Assembly (NCBI GenBank): GCA_964580585.1
Contig: CAZOKZ010000061.1
Coordinates: forward strand, 1 to 27,648
Length of the DNA stretch: 27,648 nt
Direction: 5' to 3'
DNA from: CAZOKZ01 sp964580585
GTDB taxonomy: Bacteria; Sumerlaeota; Sumerlaeia; SLMS01; JAHLLQ01
The notes beneath the pieces are model-generated. The model did no database searches. It worked only from the letters and a program-made list of their open reading frames with translations, and was not told the DNA's origin. Shown here in pieces: positions 15,395-23,184 of this stretch (position 1 is the first letter of the stretch; every line of letters begins with the position of its first letter). Position numbers and translations under genes: made by a program.

Positions 15395-16018
15395 ATGTGC
15401 CCTTCAAATGATTCCCCGCCGGTTTCTTCCAACTTATCGACCAAATCCCGTCGGGTGTTTTTTGCACTTCACCCCAGCCCCGCTGTTCGGGATCGATTGG
15501 TCGATCTCTCCTCACGCTTGCAAAAAGCGGCCCATTTTACACCTGTACGCGCAAATTGGGTTCCGGCTTGCAATCTGCACCTGACGCTTCACTTTCTGGG
15601 ATCGGTTCCCGAGGAAAAAATCCAGCGAATGCTAGCCGAATTGCCTGCCGCCGCCTCCCAAATATCCGCTTTCCCGCTCGAAGTGGAAACGCTCGGATAC
15701 TTTCCCCATGCTAAAGCCCCACGCGTTCTGTGGGCGGGAATTCGCCAGCCCCACAAAGAATTGTTTCAACTTTACGACACCGTGGGCCAACTTGTCCAGC
15801 GGTGCGGGATCGAACTTCAGCATCAGAATTTCCACGCTCACTTCACCTTGGCTCGTTTCAAAAACCTTAAAGGCACAGGAGCCTTTGTCCAAACGGCCCG
15901 GCAATATCAAACCAACAAGTTGGGCGACTTTTTGGTTGAAGAAGTTCATTTGATGGAAAGCAAGCTTTCCTCTGGCAGCCCGGTGTACGTGTCGCTCGGC
16001 AATGGGCAACTGGCCTAG
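15395..16018 (+). CDS. thpR: RNA 2',3'-cyclic phosphodiesterase (2H family)
   Basis: This 207-residue 2H-phosphoesterase shows the two family HxT motifs, HLTLHFLG (H62, T64) and HFTLARF (H149, T151), about 87 residues apart as expected. ThpR (formerly LigT, '2'-5' RNA ligase') opens 2',3'-cyclic phosphates at RNA ends to 2'-phosphate; the physiological substrate is uncertain. The core begins RVFFALHPSP near residue 20. The first 19 residues (Ser/Pro-rich) are not conserved in the family, so a later GTG start (V21) is possible. The ATG at 15395 follows AAGGAT by about 10 nt. The gene is preceded by a palindrome-rich intergenic region and followed by the sigma factor gene after 268 bp. Confidence 0.93.
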   Translation: MCPSNDSPPVSSNLSTKSRRVFFALHPSPAVRDRLVDLSSRLQKAAHFTPVRANWVPACNLHLTLHFLGSVPEEKIQRMLAELPAAASQISAFPLEVETLGYFPHAKAPRVLWAGIRQPHKELFQLYDTVGQLVQRCGIELQHQNFHAHFTLARFKNLKGTGAFVQTARQYQTNKLGDFLVEEVHLMESKLSSGSPVYVSLGNGQLA

Positions 16019-16108
16019 CCTTCCGACACGAAAGACTGAAAATACTCCCTTTTCCCCCCTTGAAACCAATCACAAAACGTGCGGTTTTCCGCATTCCCCC
16101 TGTTGCAT

Positions 16109-16181
16109 GTGCGAGAAATCTCACACATCAAACGCTTACTTAGCCCGGCGTGCCAATTTTTTTTGCACGGAACGCAATTGC
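16109..16181. promoter_or_regulatory. Cluster of palindromes upstream of the sigma factor gene
   Basis: Three dyads lie close together: GTGcGAG-AAAT-CTCaCAC (16109-16126), CGTGC/GCACG around a T-rich loop (16149-16153 and 16165-16169), and GCAATTGC (16174-16181). A small hairpin TGCGG-TTTT-CCGCA (16080-16093) is just upstream and may end thpR transcription. A possible -35 (TTGCAA, 16178-16183) overlaps the last dyad. Candidate operator and promoter region; unproven. Confidence 0.35.
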
Positions 16182-16286
16182 AAACCATTGATTTCAATAT
16201 GGTTACAAACTAAACACCGCCCATTTCCAACATGCGGCACATTGGTTGCCTTTATTGTGTCCATCACGCAGCAAAGGACACAGGCC

Positions 16287-17132
16287 ATGAAGACCAAACG
16301 CAATTACGAAGAAGACGGCGTACAGGACTATTTGAAGGCTGCAAGCACACACCCCGTGCTGAATCGCGAAGAGGAAATTGCGCTCTTTCAACGCCTGGAG
16401 TCCGGGGACGATTCGGCCCGCGAGGACATCGCTGGTTTCAATCTTCGGTTCGTGATCAAGATTGCGATGCAGTATCAGGGTCTTGGCGTTCCGCTCGCCG
16501 ATCTGATTCAGGAAGGCAACATTGGTCTGCTGTACGTGATCGACAAGTTCGACTGGCGCAAAGGTTTCCGCTTTTCAACCTACGCTGCGTATTACATCCG
16601 CCAGGAAATTCAGGCCGCGCTGCACCGCCAGGGCTCGATGATCCGTCTTCCCATCCGCAAAGCCCGGATGCTGAACAAAATCAACGAATACATTCACAAT
16701 ACAAACGAAATGGAAGGTCGCGACCCAGGCATGAAGGAAATCGCGCTGGCGCTCGATATTCCCGTGGCCAAAATCGAGCCGCTTCTGGCGCTGCGCCAAT
16801 CGTTTATCTCTGTCGATGCTGAACGCAGCGAAGATGGCATGACATTGCTCGATGCGATTCCTTCGACCAAAACCCCGGCACCGTCCGATGCGCTGGAAGT
16901 CCAACAATCCAATGCCGCCGTTCATGAAGTGCTCAATTACTTGACCGACCGCGAACGCAAAGTCGTGGAACTGCGATTCGGGCTTGGCAACCAACGCGGT
17001 TGCAGCCTGCGTAAAGCCAGCAAAGTCATCGGTCTGAGCCAGGAAGGCGTTCGCCGCATCGAACACCGCGCGTTGAACAAACTGCGCCGCCCGGCTATCC
17101 GCAGCCAGATCGACGGACTGATGAGCGCGTAA
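16287..17132 (+). CDS. Sigma-70 family RNA polymerase sigma factor (RpoD/RpoS-like)
   Basis: The 281-residue form from the ATG at 16287 is preferred. The frame is open upstream to 16002, but those residues show no conservation, and AAAGGA lies about 10 nt before 16287. Region 1.2 (EDGVQDYLKAAST..LNREEEIALFQRL, residues 8-40), region 2 (FNLRFVIKIA..DLIQEGNIGLLYVIDKFDWRKGFRFSTYAAYYIRQEI, 51-108), region 3 (about 118-200) and region 4 with its helix-turn-helix (LTDRERKVVELRFGLG..GLSQEGVRRIEHRALNKLR, 219-267) are all present. There is no region 1.1, so it looks like a group-2 (RpoS-like) factor. Region 2.3 reads YAAYYIRQ where primary sigmas have YATWWIRQ; tyrosines replace the two promoter-melting tryptophans. 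It is followed by a strong terminator, so it is monocistronic. Confidence 0.94.
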   Translation: MKTKRNYEEDGVQDYLKAASTHPVLNREEEIALFQRLESGDDSAREDIAGFNLRFVIKIAMQYQGLGVPLADLIQEGNIGLLYVIDKFDWRKGFRFSTYAAYYIRQEIQAALHRQGSMIRLPIRKARMLNKINEYIHNTNEMEGRDPGMKEIALALDIPVAKIEPLLALRQSFISVDAERSEDGMTLLDAIPSTKTPAPSDALEVQQSNAAVHEVLNYLTDRERKVVELRFGLGNQRGCSLRKASKVIGLSQEGVRRIEHRALNKLRRPAIRSQIDGLMSA

Positions 17133-17175
17133 GTTTTTGAAGATTGGGACGCCATTTGAGCGCCCCTTGCTCAGG

Positions 17176-17208
17176 GCCTCCCGTGAAAGCGGGGGGCTTA
17201 CTTTTTTA
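17176..17208 (+). terminator. Intrinsic terminator after the sigma factor gene
   Basis: An 8-bp stem, GCCTCCCG (17176-17183) with CGGGGGGC (17190-17197, one G-T pair), has a TGAAAG loop and is followed by TTACTTTTTT. It ends 2 nt before the convergent glycerate kinase stop. Confidence 0.85.
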
Positions 17209-17209
17209 C

Positions 17210-18400
17210 TCAGGTCGCCGGTTCCATGTGAGAAACCAAATCGCTGATTAAATGGCACGCACCCGCTCGGAGTTCCGTGTAAGCTTCCGAGGGCGTGGGA
17301 TCGGGGTGGGCGGCGGAATGGAGCGCCCGAATTTCCTGGGCACCTAACTCCTTCCGGGTTTCTTCGCGCAAGGCGACACGACCCGCCAGGATTGCGATAG
17401 GTTTACCAGCTTCGCGAGCAAGTCTTGCAACTTGACCGGGGCCCTTGCCATGCAAGCTTTGCTCGTCCAGACTGCCTTCGCCGGTCAAAACCAGATCACA
17501 CGCATCCAGCTTGGCCGAAAACTCTTGAATGTCGAGAATCGTTTCGCTTCCAAGCGCCATGCGCGCGTTCAACAACCCAACGGCGGCGGCTCCCAGTCCA
17601 CCTGCCGCTCCCGCGCCGGGCAAATCGCGTACCGCGCAATGGGAATCGCGTTCGACGATTTGGAACGCGTGGGCCATGGCGCGCTCGAGTTCCTCGACAA
17701 CATCGGACTCCGCGCCTTTTTGGGGACCAAACACGCGTGCCGCTCCGTCCGATCCCAGTAAAGGATTGTTTACATCGGATAAAACTTCGAGTTCGACGTT
17801 TTCCAACAGAATCCGTACGCACGATGGGTCCACCCGATGGATCAGCGACAACATCCCTCCCGTAATTGGGCGTGATATGGGTACCTCCTCGGCGTCGTAA
17901 AACCGTACCCCAAGCGCCTGACATGCCCCAAGCCCGCCATCAATCGTAGCTGAATCGCCGATCCCCAGAAGGATCCGTTTACAACCGGCGGCGATGGCCT
18001 CCATGATCAATTGACCCGTGCCATAGGACGTCGTTCGCCTGGGATCGCGTTCTTCGGGTTTCAATAACGTCAGCCCGGAGGCAGCCGCCATTTCAATGAC
18101 TGCCGTTTCACGATCCATCAATCGCCCCCAAGTGACTTCGATGGGACGACCAAGCGGATCGAGCACGATGGCATGGCGACGTTGACCTTTGAGCACGGTA
18201 AGTACGGCTTCGACGGTACCCGCGCCTCCATCTGCCAAGGGCAGCAAGGTGGTTTGCAGCTTAGGATCGAAGTCAGTCAGCCCCTCGCTGACAGCCGTGC
18301 AGGCATCCAGAGCGCTGAGGGTTCCTTTGAAAGAATCCATCGCAATTAAAATGCGTTCGGGAGCGAACAATATCGGGAACCTTGATGATCGACAGGACAA
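17210..18400 (-). CDS. Glycerate kinase (GlxK/GarK family)
   Basis: This enzyme phosphorylates D-glycerate with ATP, giving 2-phosphoglycerate in this family. Family landmarks are ILIAMDSFKGTLSA (substrate and nucleotide region, near residue 17), LPLADGGAGTVEAV, AAASGLTLL, the GTGQLI stretch and LVLTGEGSLDEQSLHGKGPGQVA near the C-terminus. The length of 396 residues is normal or slightly long. The start is uncertain. The TTG at 18400 lies 6 nt after the Hsp70 stop. A second TTG at 18370 has AAGG 9 nt upstream and puts the conserved motif nearer the N-terminus. It is the last gene of the J-protein/Hsp70 block, probably by read-through rather than a shared function. It supplies the phosphoglycerate node that also feeds SerC. 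Confidence 0.92.
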   Translation of the reverse strand: MSCRSSRFPILFAPERILIAMDSFKGTLSALDACTAVSEGLTDFDPKLQTTLLPLADGGAGTVEAVLTVLKGQRRHAIVLDPLGRPIEVTWGRLMDRETAVIEMAAASGLTLLKPEERDPRRTTSYGTGQLIMEAIAAGCKRILLGIGDSATIDGGLGACQALGVRFYDAEEVPISRPITGGMLSLIHRVDPSCVRILLENVELEVLSDVNNPLLGSDGAARVFGPQKGAESDVVEELERAMAHAFQIVERDSHCAVRDLPGAGAAGGLGAAAVGLLNARMALGSETILDIQEFSAKLDACDLVLTGEGSLDEQSLHGKGPGQVARLAREAGKPIAILAGRVALREETRKELGAQEIRALHSAAHPDPTPSEAYTELRAGACHLISDLVSHMEPAT

Positions 18401-18406
18401 AAGGCG

Positions 18407-20728
18407 TCAGGTTGTCGGTGGTGGAGGAAGTTCGTCTGGGTTGAACTGCTCGTCTGCTTCATCTTCCTCCCAAACCGGTTTCACCGATTTCGACAACTGC
18501 CAGGGCGTATTGCCGGTCTTCCACGGCGATTTCGGCGGCATTGGAGGTTTCATTTCCGAAGGCGCGGGAGCGGGAGGAGAAGGTGGACTTTCGATCTTGG
18601 GCAAATCCTGCCGCGATTCTGCTGCCATCTGTTCCAATTCAATCGAAGACATGGGACGTGTCGGTGGATCGTCCTCGCCCCAATCGATGGAATCTTCCTC
18701 GTCTTCCTCCATTTCAGATTCAAGACCGGCTGGCTGAGGAGGAGGCGGTTGAGAAGGAATATTTGCTTTCGACGGCGAATTCGGGCCTTGCGGTTTGGGG
18801 ACTTCGCTCTGAGAATGCATGAGTTCGGAGTGGAACATATCTCTGGCCGATTTTCCACTCGAACCAGGAGAAGTTATCGCCTGTTGGTCGCCGAGTTGAC
18901 CGGACATCTGAGCACGAAGAGCGCGATGTAGTTCTGCGTTGTTTTCGTAATCCGCAAGAATCTCCTCGATCTTGTCCTCGTGCGCTTTCATTTCGCGCTC
19001 GTCCATTTTATCCATGGCCAGATCAAGTTTCAGCATCGACTCTTTGAGCTGCTTGACGTGTTCTTCGGATATAATGTCGGCCAGCGCCACGATGTACTTG
19101 TTCGCGCGATCTTCGAGCCGTTCGGCCGTTTGTCGATGAATGGAGAAGCGTACGAATTCTTCGTCTGCTTTTTCGAATGCTTTGGCGGCTTCGACGAGCT
19201 TTTTGACATCGCTTTCGCGCGCACCGATTTCGCCGTAGTTTTCCACCAACACGCCGGTTTGAATGCCCGTGGCCATTTCCGTGGCGCTGACAGCAAGGAT
19301 GCCGTTCGCGTCGATGCTGAAATGAACCATGATTTCGGCGAGTTCTTTGGGGGCGGGTGGAATTCCGGTAAGACGGAATTTAGCGAGCGAATGGTTTTGC
19401 GAAGCTTGTTTGCGTTCGCCTTGAAGCACATGCACCAACACGGTGGTTTGATTATCCACGACCGTGGTGAACCGTTCGCTGGCTTCGCATGGAATCGTCG
19501 AATTTCGCTGAATTAACGGCTTAAACACCCCGCCGGCGAGTTCGATGCCGAGCGTCAGCGGCGTAACATCCAGCAAGAGGATTTCACGCAATGCACCGCT
19601 GATCACCCCGCTTTGGATGGCGGCTCCGGCGGCGACGGCTTCGTCCGGGTTCACCGAACGGTTGGGTTCTTTGCCAAAATACTGGCGCACCATTTCCTGG
19701 ACGCGCGGGATACGGGTCGAACCGCCAACCAGCAGGACTTCATTGATCTGGGCGACGGTTAGGTTCGCATCTTTCAGCGCCCGTTCGCACGGAGAGAAGA
19801 GCCGCTGGAAAATGGACTCCATCATTTCATTGAATTGTTTGCGGGTAAAATCGCGCTCGAAGTGTTTCGGGCCCTTGGAATCCGCAACGATGAAGGGAAG
19901 CGAAACGGAAGTACTGTTCAGGGTGGAAAGTTCGCATTTTGCTTTTTCGGCGGCTTCGCGAATGCGCTGCGCGGCCTGGCGGTCCTGGGTCGGATCGATG
20001 CCGGTACTCTGCAAAATACCGTCGCAAATTTCCTGAAACAACCGCTGGTCAACGTCGTCGCCACCGAGAGAATTGTCTCCATTGGTAGAGAGGACCTCGA
20101 AGATATCGTTGGAAATTTGCAACAACGAGACATCGAAGGTGCCACCGCCAAAATCGAAGACGACAATGATGCCGCCTCGATCGCCGCCGATGCCATAGGC
20201 CAACGCCGCCGCGGTCGGTTCGTTGATAATCCGAAGAACTTCGAGCCCGGCCATTTCGGCGGCGATTTTTGTCGCTGTACGTTGTTGGTCGTTGAAGTGC
20301 GCGGGCACCGTGATGACTGCCTGATCGACGGTATCGTTCAGGTAATCTTCGGCGGTTTGACGAATTTTATCGAGGATGTCGGCGCTGACTTCTTCGGGAC
20401 GAATGTGAACGTCGGGCGCCAGCTCGATGGCCGCCATGCCATCGTCCAGTTCGACCACCGGATAGGGTAAATCGTCGATTTCGTCACCGAAATCGGCATA
20501 CCGTTTACCCATGATGCGTTTGACGGATTTGATGCAGCGTTCTGGCGTGATCAGATGTTGGCGTTTGGCAAGTTCGCCGACGATGATTTCATCGCCGCTC
20601 TTGTAGAAAACCACTGAGGGCGTCAGGCGTGAACCCTCGGCATTGGTAAGCGTTTCAACCCGTGTTCCGTCAATGAACGCGGCGACCGTATTGGTGGTGC
20701 CTAGATCGATGCCAATGGTTTTCGCCAT
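18407..20728 (-). CDS. Hsp70 (DnaK-like) chaperone with long acidic/proline-rich tail
   Basis: This is a 773-residue Hsp70; DnaK is usually about 610-640. The ATPase domain shows IGIDLGTTNT, VPAHFNDQQR, INEPTAAALAYG, VFDFGGGTFDVS and LLVGGSTRIP. The hydrophobic interdomain linker ILLLDVTPLTLGIE and a normal beta-sandwich substrate domain follow, then the helical lid to about residue 619. The last 154 or so residues are predicted disordered: Pro-rich runs, an acidic cluster (EMEEDEEDSIDWGEDD) and a second acidic patch (EEDEADEQ). This replaces the usual short DnaK tail. The gene follows a J-domain/TPR gene after 9 nt; no grpE is adjacent. It is probably a specialised second Hsp70 rather than the housekeeping one (inference from the tail and partner). 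Confidence 0.95.
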   Translation of the reverse strand: MAKTIGIDLGTTNTVAAFIDGTRVETLTNAEGSRLTPSVVFYKSGDEIIVGELAKRQHLITPERCIKSVKRIMGKRYADFGDEIDDLPYPVVELDDGMAAIELAPDVHIRPEEVSADILDKIRQTAEDYLNDTVDQAVITVPAHFNDQQRTATKIAAEMAGLEVLRIINEPTAAALAYGIGGDRGGIIVVFDFGGGTFDVSLLQISNDIFEVLSTNGDNSLGGDDVDQRLFQEICDGILQSTGIDPTQDRQAAQRIREAAEKAKCELSTLNSTSVSLPFIVADSKGPKHFERDFTRKQFNEMMESIFQRLFSPCERALKDANLTVAQINEVLLVGGSTRIPRVQEMVRQYFGKEPNRSVNPDEAVAAGAAIQSGVISGALREILLLDVTPLTLGIELAGGVFKPLIQRNSTIPCEASERFTTVVDNQTTVLVHVLQGERKQASQNHSLAKFRLTGIPPAPKELAEIMVHFSIDANGILAVSATEMATGIQTGVLVENYGEIGARESDVKKLVEAAKAFEKADEEFVRFSIHRQTAERLEDRANKYIVALADIISEEHVKQLKESMLKLDLAMDKMDEREMKAHEDKIEEILADYENNAELHRALRAQMSGQLGDQQAITSPGSSGKSARDMFHSELMHSQSEVPKPQGPNSPSKANIPSQPPPPQPAGLESEMEEDEEDSIDWGEDDPPTRPMSSIELEQMAAESRQDLPKIESPPSPPAPAPSEMKPPMPPKSPWKTGNTPWQLSKSVKPVWEEDEADEQFNPDELPPPPTT

Positions 20729-20737
20729 TTGAGCCGT

Positions 20738-21562
20738 TTACTTCTTTTTCTTAAATATCGACGTGATCTTATCGAGCAGATTTTCGTTCTTGGCTGCCGT
20801 CGCGTCCAGAAGATTCAAACGATTTTTTGCCGTTTGATTCATTTGATCCCACCGCAGAACGTCTTCGTAAATCTGCTTGGCTTTTGTTACAACTCCAGCG
20901 GTTTCGTAGATATCGCCCAGCACGAGTTTGAACTCCACGTTGTAGGGGTCCATCTCGCAAGCTCTTTCGGCGGCCTGGACGGCTTTTGTAAAGCTGCCCT
21001 TCGTTCGAATCAACGTCTGCGCGTACTTCAGATGGTACTGCGCTTCACTTTCGGGGTCATTGGTAACCGCGACCTCGAAAAAATTCAAGGCTTCATGCAG
21101 TTCCTGACGCTTGTAATGCTGCATCCCGCGAACGAAAGCCTTTTGAGCCATCGATTTTTTTTGCGCCAGAATATCGCTGGGTTTGACGGTTGATTGACCG
21201 CTGAAATCCGGTTTTGCCACGCCGTCGGAACTTCCACGTCCCGACGCTGGTGGCGGCATGCCGGTTCCACCAGCCGCACGACCCTGGGTGGAAGGGCTGG
21301 GCGCAGGCCCACTTCCTGACGAAGCGACGGATTTCCCTCGAATCTTCGAATCGTATTCTTTTCGTTTCTTGGGATCTTTCAGCGTATTGTAGGCTTGCGA
21401 AATAATCGCCAGGTCACTGGCGTTTTTATTTGCCTGCTCGGGCGATCCCGCCTTATCGGGATGCAACTCGCGCGCCAGTTGATAATACGCCTTTTTGATT
21501 TCCCGCTCGGGTGCGTCGCGTGAAACCCCTAAGAGACGATAATAGTCCTTTTCTTCGCTCAT
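20738..21562 (-). CDS. J-domain protein with TPR-like C-terminal region
   Basis: This is a 274-residue co-chaperone. The J domain (residues 5-70) has DYYRLLGV, the helix II basic face (IKKAYYQLARELHPD), the catalytic HPD at 34-36 and a final helix (AYNTLKDPKKRKEYD). A Gly/Ser/Pro-rich linker (about 75-140) follows, then TPR-like helical repeats (AFVRGMQHYKRQELHEALNFFEVAVTNDPE; TLIRTKGSFTKAVQAAERACEMDPYN; LGDIYETAGVVTKAKQIYEDVL). There is a Lys-rich end (FKKKK). There is no zinc finger or DnaJ C-terminal domain, so it is not classical DnaJ. It stimulates the ATPase of the Hsp70 encoded 9 nt downstream and probably selects its clients through the TPRs. The ATG at 21562 places the J domain at the N-terminus; an upstream ATG at 21598 adds 12 non-conserved residues. 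Confidence 0.93.
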   Translation of the reverse strand: MSEEKDYYRLLGVSRDAPEREIKKAYYQLARELHPDKAGSPEQANKNASDLAIISQAYNTLKDPKKRKEYDSKIRGKSVASSGSGPAPSPSTQGRAAGGTGMPPPASGRGSSDGVAKPDFSGQSTVKPSDILAQKKSMAQKAFVRGMQHYKRQELHEALNFFEVAVTNDPESEAQYHLKYAQTLIRTKGSFTKAVQAAERACEMDPYNVEFKLVLGDIYETAGVVTKAKQIYEDVLRWDQMNQTAKNRLNLLDATAAKNENLLDKITSIFKKKK

Positions 21563-21851
21563 TCGTGTGCCAAGTAACCTTGTTTGTATGAAAAACAACC
21601 CTTACCCCATCGCCGGTAGCCCGGGGCATTACGTTCTCATCTGACTATTTGAAAATTCGCTGTATGTGTCAATGCCTATAAGTCTTGCGAATCCATGGAT
21701 TCAGGACACGTTTTTATCCGTTCGCCCTGAAAAAGCCGCAGCAAAGTTTATCTTGCATCGCGGCAGGATTCGTCGAGCGGCGCGTTTGGATCAAGGCCAA
21801 TCCTGGCGCCTGGCGCATCTTGAGTTTGTACCCAAAACGAAGGAAAAATCA

Positions 21852-21920
21852 AACCACGAAGGCACCTGCCTGCGCCAAGGCTATGGCGGACAAGCACAAA
21901 GACGCAAAGAAAACACGAAG
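21852..21920 (+). repeat. AACCACGAAGGCAC-type repeat interrupted by a 28-bp element
   Basis: AACCACGAAGGCAC is broken after GCAC (21862-21865) by 28 bp (21866-21893) and resumes with GCAC (21894-21897), then AAAGACGCAAAGAAAACACGAAG. Removing the insert plus one GCAC gives a continuous 'AACCACGAAGGCACAAAGACGCAAAG' type repeat. The insert has CGCCA (21873-21877) and TGGCG (21884-21888) as an internal inverted pair. Confidence 0.7.
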
Positions 21921-22046
21921 AGCCTTTTTGCCCGCCATCAATTTTCTCGCTCTTCGATGGTGAGTGAATGAAAAAATCCATCAAAAAAACAGCGTTTTCA
22001 ACTTTTCAGGAAGCTTTGGTCGAAAATAAGTGAATGCATTTTTTTC

Positions 22047-22082
22047 TTCGTGTTCCTTCGTGACCTTCGTGGCTTCGTGATA
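22047..22082 (-). repeat. Inverted second copy of the CACGAAG-type repeat
   Basis: Plus-strand CTTCGTGTTCCTTCGTGACC followed by TTCGTGGCTTCGTG is the reverse complement of a CACGAAG tandem phrase like the one at 21852. The two copies face each other about 130 bp apart and could fold into an imperfect stem in RNA. Confidence 0.65.
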
Positions 22083-22135
22083 AATCTTTTAATCTTTGGC
22101 AGCAAAGTTGAGATACGCCTCCTGGCGCCGGGTAA

Positions 22136-22813
22136 TCAATAGGCGGACGCTGTTCTTTGGCTGGGATCGATTCGGCCAATGACCTCATCGACGCGTTCCA
22201 TGCCTTCGGTAATCAGATTGTGAATCAATTCGTCGGTCGGATTCGAGAGTTCCTTCTTCAGGATCTCGTTACACCGATGGACGATATCCGAACGGAATTG
22301 GCTCCAGGAGGTAATGCGTTCCTTCGGATCGACTTCAGGATTGATCTGAAGCCCCATGAACGCCAACCGAAGATAAGTTTCCAGGGTGCTGGAATCGAGC
22401 CACAAGGGAACGTGCGGGCAGGTTTCGTGAATTTTGGCGCAGTGCAGCAGCAAATCTTTGTTCGACTCAAATTCCAGGGGACCGTCGCCCAGCCCAAGGA
22501 AAACCAAACGCATACGATGGACGATTCGACCTTCTTCTTCCGCTTCGTCCACCACATCGTGCAGATGCGACGCCAGGGGAATGATCATCCGTCGTTGAAC
22601 GTCCACATGGCTGATGTGGCAGTCGTAAACCTCCATGCGGGCACTTTCCATTGCCCGTGAGGTTTCATCGTCGGGAACAACGACTTCTTTTTTCTTCGGT
22701 TTATATTTTTCGTTCGATGTTTTCGCGCTGGCAGTGCCGAGTTTAATTCCCAACATCAGCCCGGCGGCTCCACCGATCAAAAAGGCGAGAATGTGACCTG
22801 CTTCAATCGACAT
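22136..22813 (-). CDS. Unknown protein with N-terminal membrane anchor
   Basis: This is a 225-residue protein of unknown function. The ATG at 22811-22813 (MSIEAGHILAFLIGGAAGLMLGIKLG) has GGAG 6 nt upstream; two in-frame ATGs further up lack a site. Residues about 8-26 form one Gly/Ala-rich membrane segment followed by a Lys-rich stretch (KYKPKKKE), so the bulk is probably cytoplasmic. The remainder looks alpha-helical and charged, with HVDVQRRMIIPLASHLHDVVDEAEEE and a C-terminal helix (DELIHNLITEGMERVDEVIGRI). It contains several His and Cys residues (CHISHVD, LLHCAKIHETCPH), but no clean metal motif. It is divergent from the kinase gene, with a 371-bp gap, and has repeat DNA downstream. No function is proposed. 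Confidence 0.82.
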   Translation of the reverse strand: MSIEAGHILAFLIGGAAGLMLGIKLGTASAKTSNEKYKPKKKEVVVPDDETSRAMESARMEVYDCHISHVDVQRRMIIPLASHLHDVVDEAEEEGRIVHRMRLVFLGLGDGPLEFESNKDLLLHCAKIHETCPHVPLWLDSSTLETYLRLAFMGLQINPEVDPKERITSWSQFRSDIVHRCNEILKKELSNPTDELIHNLITEGMERVDEVIGRIDPSQRTASAY

Positions 22814-23184
22814 GATATGCTCCATCGGGGGCAACAGAGTGCCACTGTGGGTTTGCAGGCGGGGGCAGGTTTTGGACTCAACAAACGACTGGCTATTCTA
22901 CTCGAAGCATGAGAACCAAGTGATTTTTTTCCTACTTTCCAAATACAAAGTACCGATTTTTAGATCGCCGGGCAATCAGGAATTCGACTTTTCGGAGTCC
23001 TTTTGTCGGATTCGGATAAGTTGCTCTAATCGAAAAAACAAACGCGACATTACCAGATTTCTCCCGATTCGAGGAAGCCTTCCTCCGAAATCGGAAAGAC
23101 GAATTGCGATTCGATTTACGATAAAAAACCGAATCCTATCGAAGCTCCCTCCCATTTTGTATCGTTGTTTTCTTCCAGCTTGCC
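22814..23184. other. 371-bp divergent intergenic region, AT-richer than its surroundings
   Basis: This region separates the anchored unknown protein (minus) from the kinase (plus). It has T- and A-rich stretches and recurring TCGGA/TCCGA words, including TCCGAAATCGGA (about 23085). Promoters for both genes are expected; none could be assigned with confidence, and no RNA gene is recognised. Confidence 0.4.

Larger units (their letters stand above)
21599..22135. other. 537-bp gap rich in intergenic repeats
   Basis: No convincing gene is present. The plus-strand frame at 21666-21971 encodes a 'LRQGYGGQA'-type phrase that comes from the inserted repeat, so it is judged spurious. The region holds two inverted copies of an AACCACGAAGG-type repeat (see separate entries). 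It should also contain the promoter of the J-protein gene, but no clear boxes and no CIRCE element (TTAGCACTC-N9-GAGTGCTAA) were seen. Confidence 0.6.

Noticed and set aside
15246..15515. 89-codon minus-strand open frame
   Set aside because: It overlaps the start of thpR on the other strand, has no recognisable content and is not needed to explain the region.
16002..16286. 95-residue N-terminal extension of the sigma factor as region 1.1
   Set aside because: The sequence is Cys/Pro-rich and unlike acidic region 1.1; the Met at 16287 with AAAGGA upstream fits region 1.2 directly.
21599..21700. CIRCE (HrcA operator) in front of the J-protein/Hsp70 genes
   Set aside because: The TTAGCACTC-N9-GAGTGCTAA inverted repeat is not present.
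21666..21971. 101-codon plus-strand open frame
   Set aside because: It encodes LRQGYGGQAQRRKENTKS from an intergenic repeat and lacks a plausible domain or ribosome binding site.
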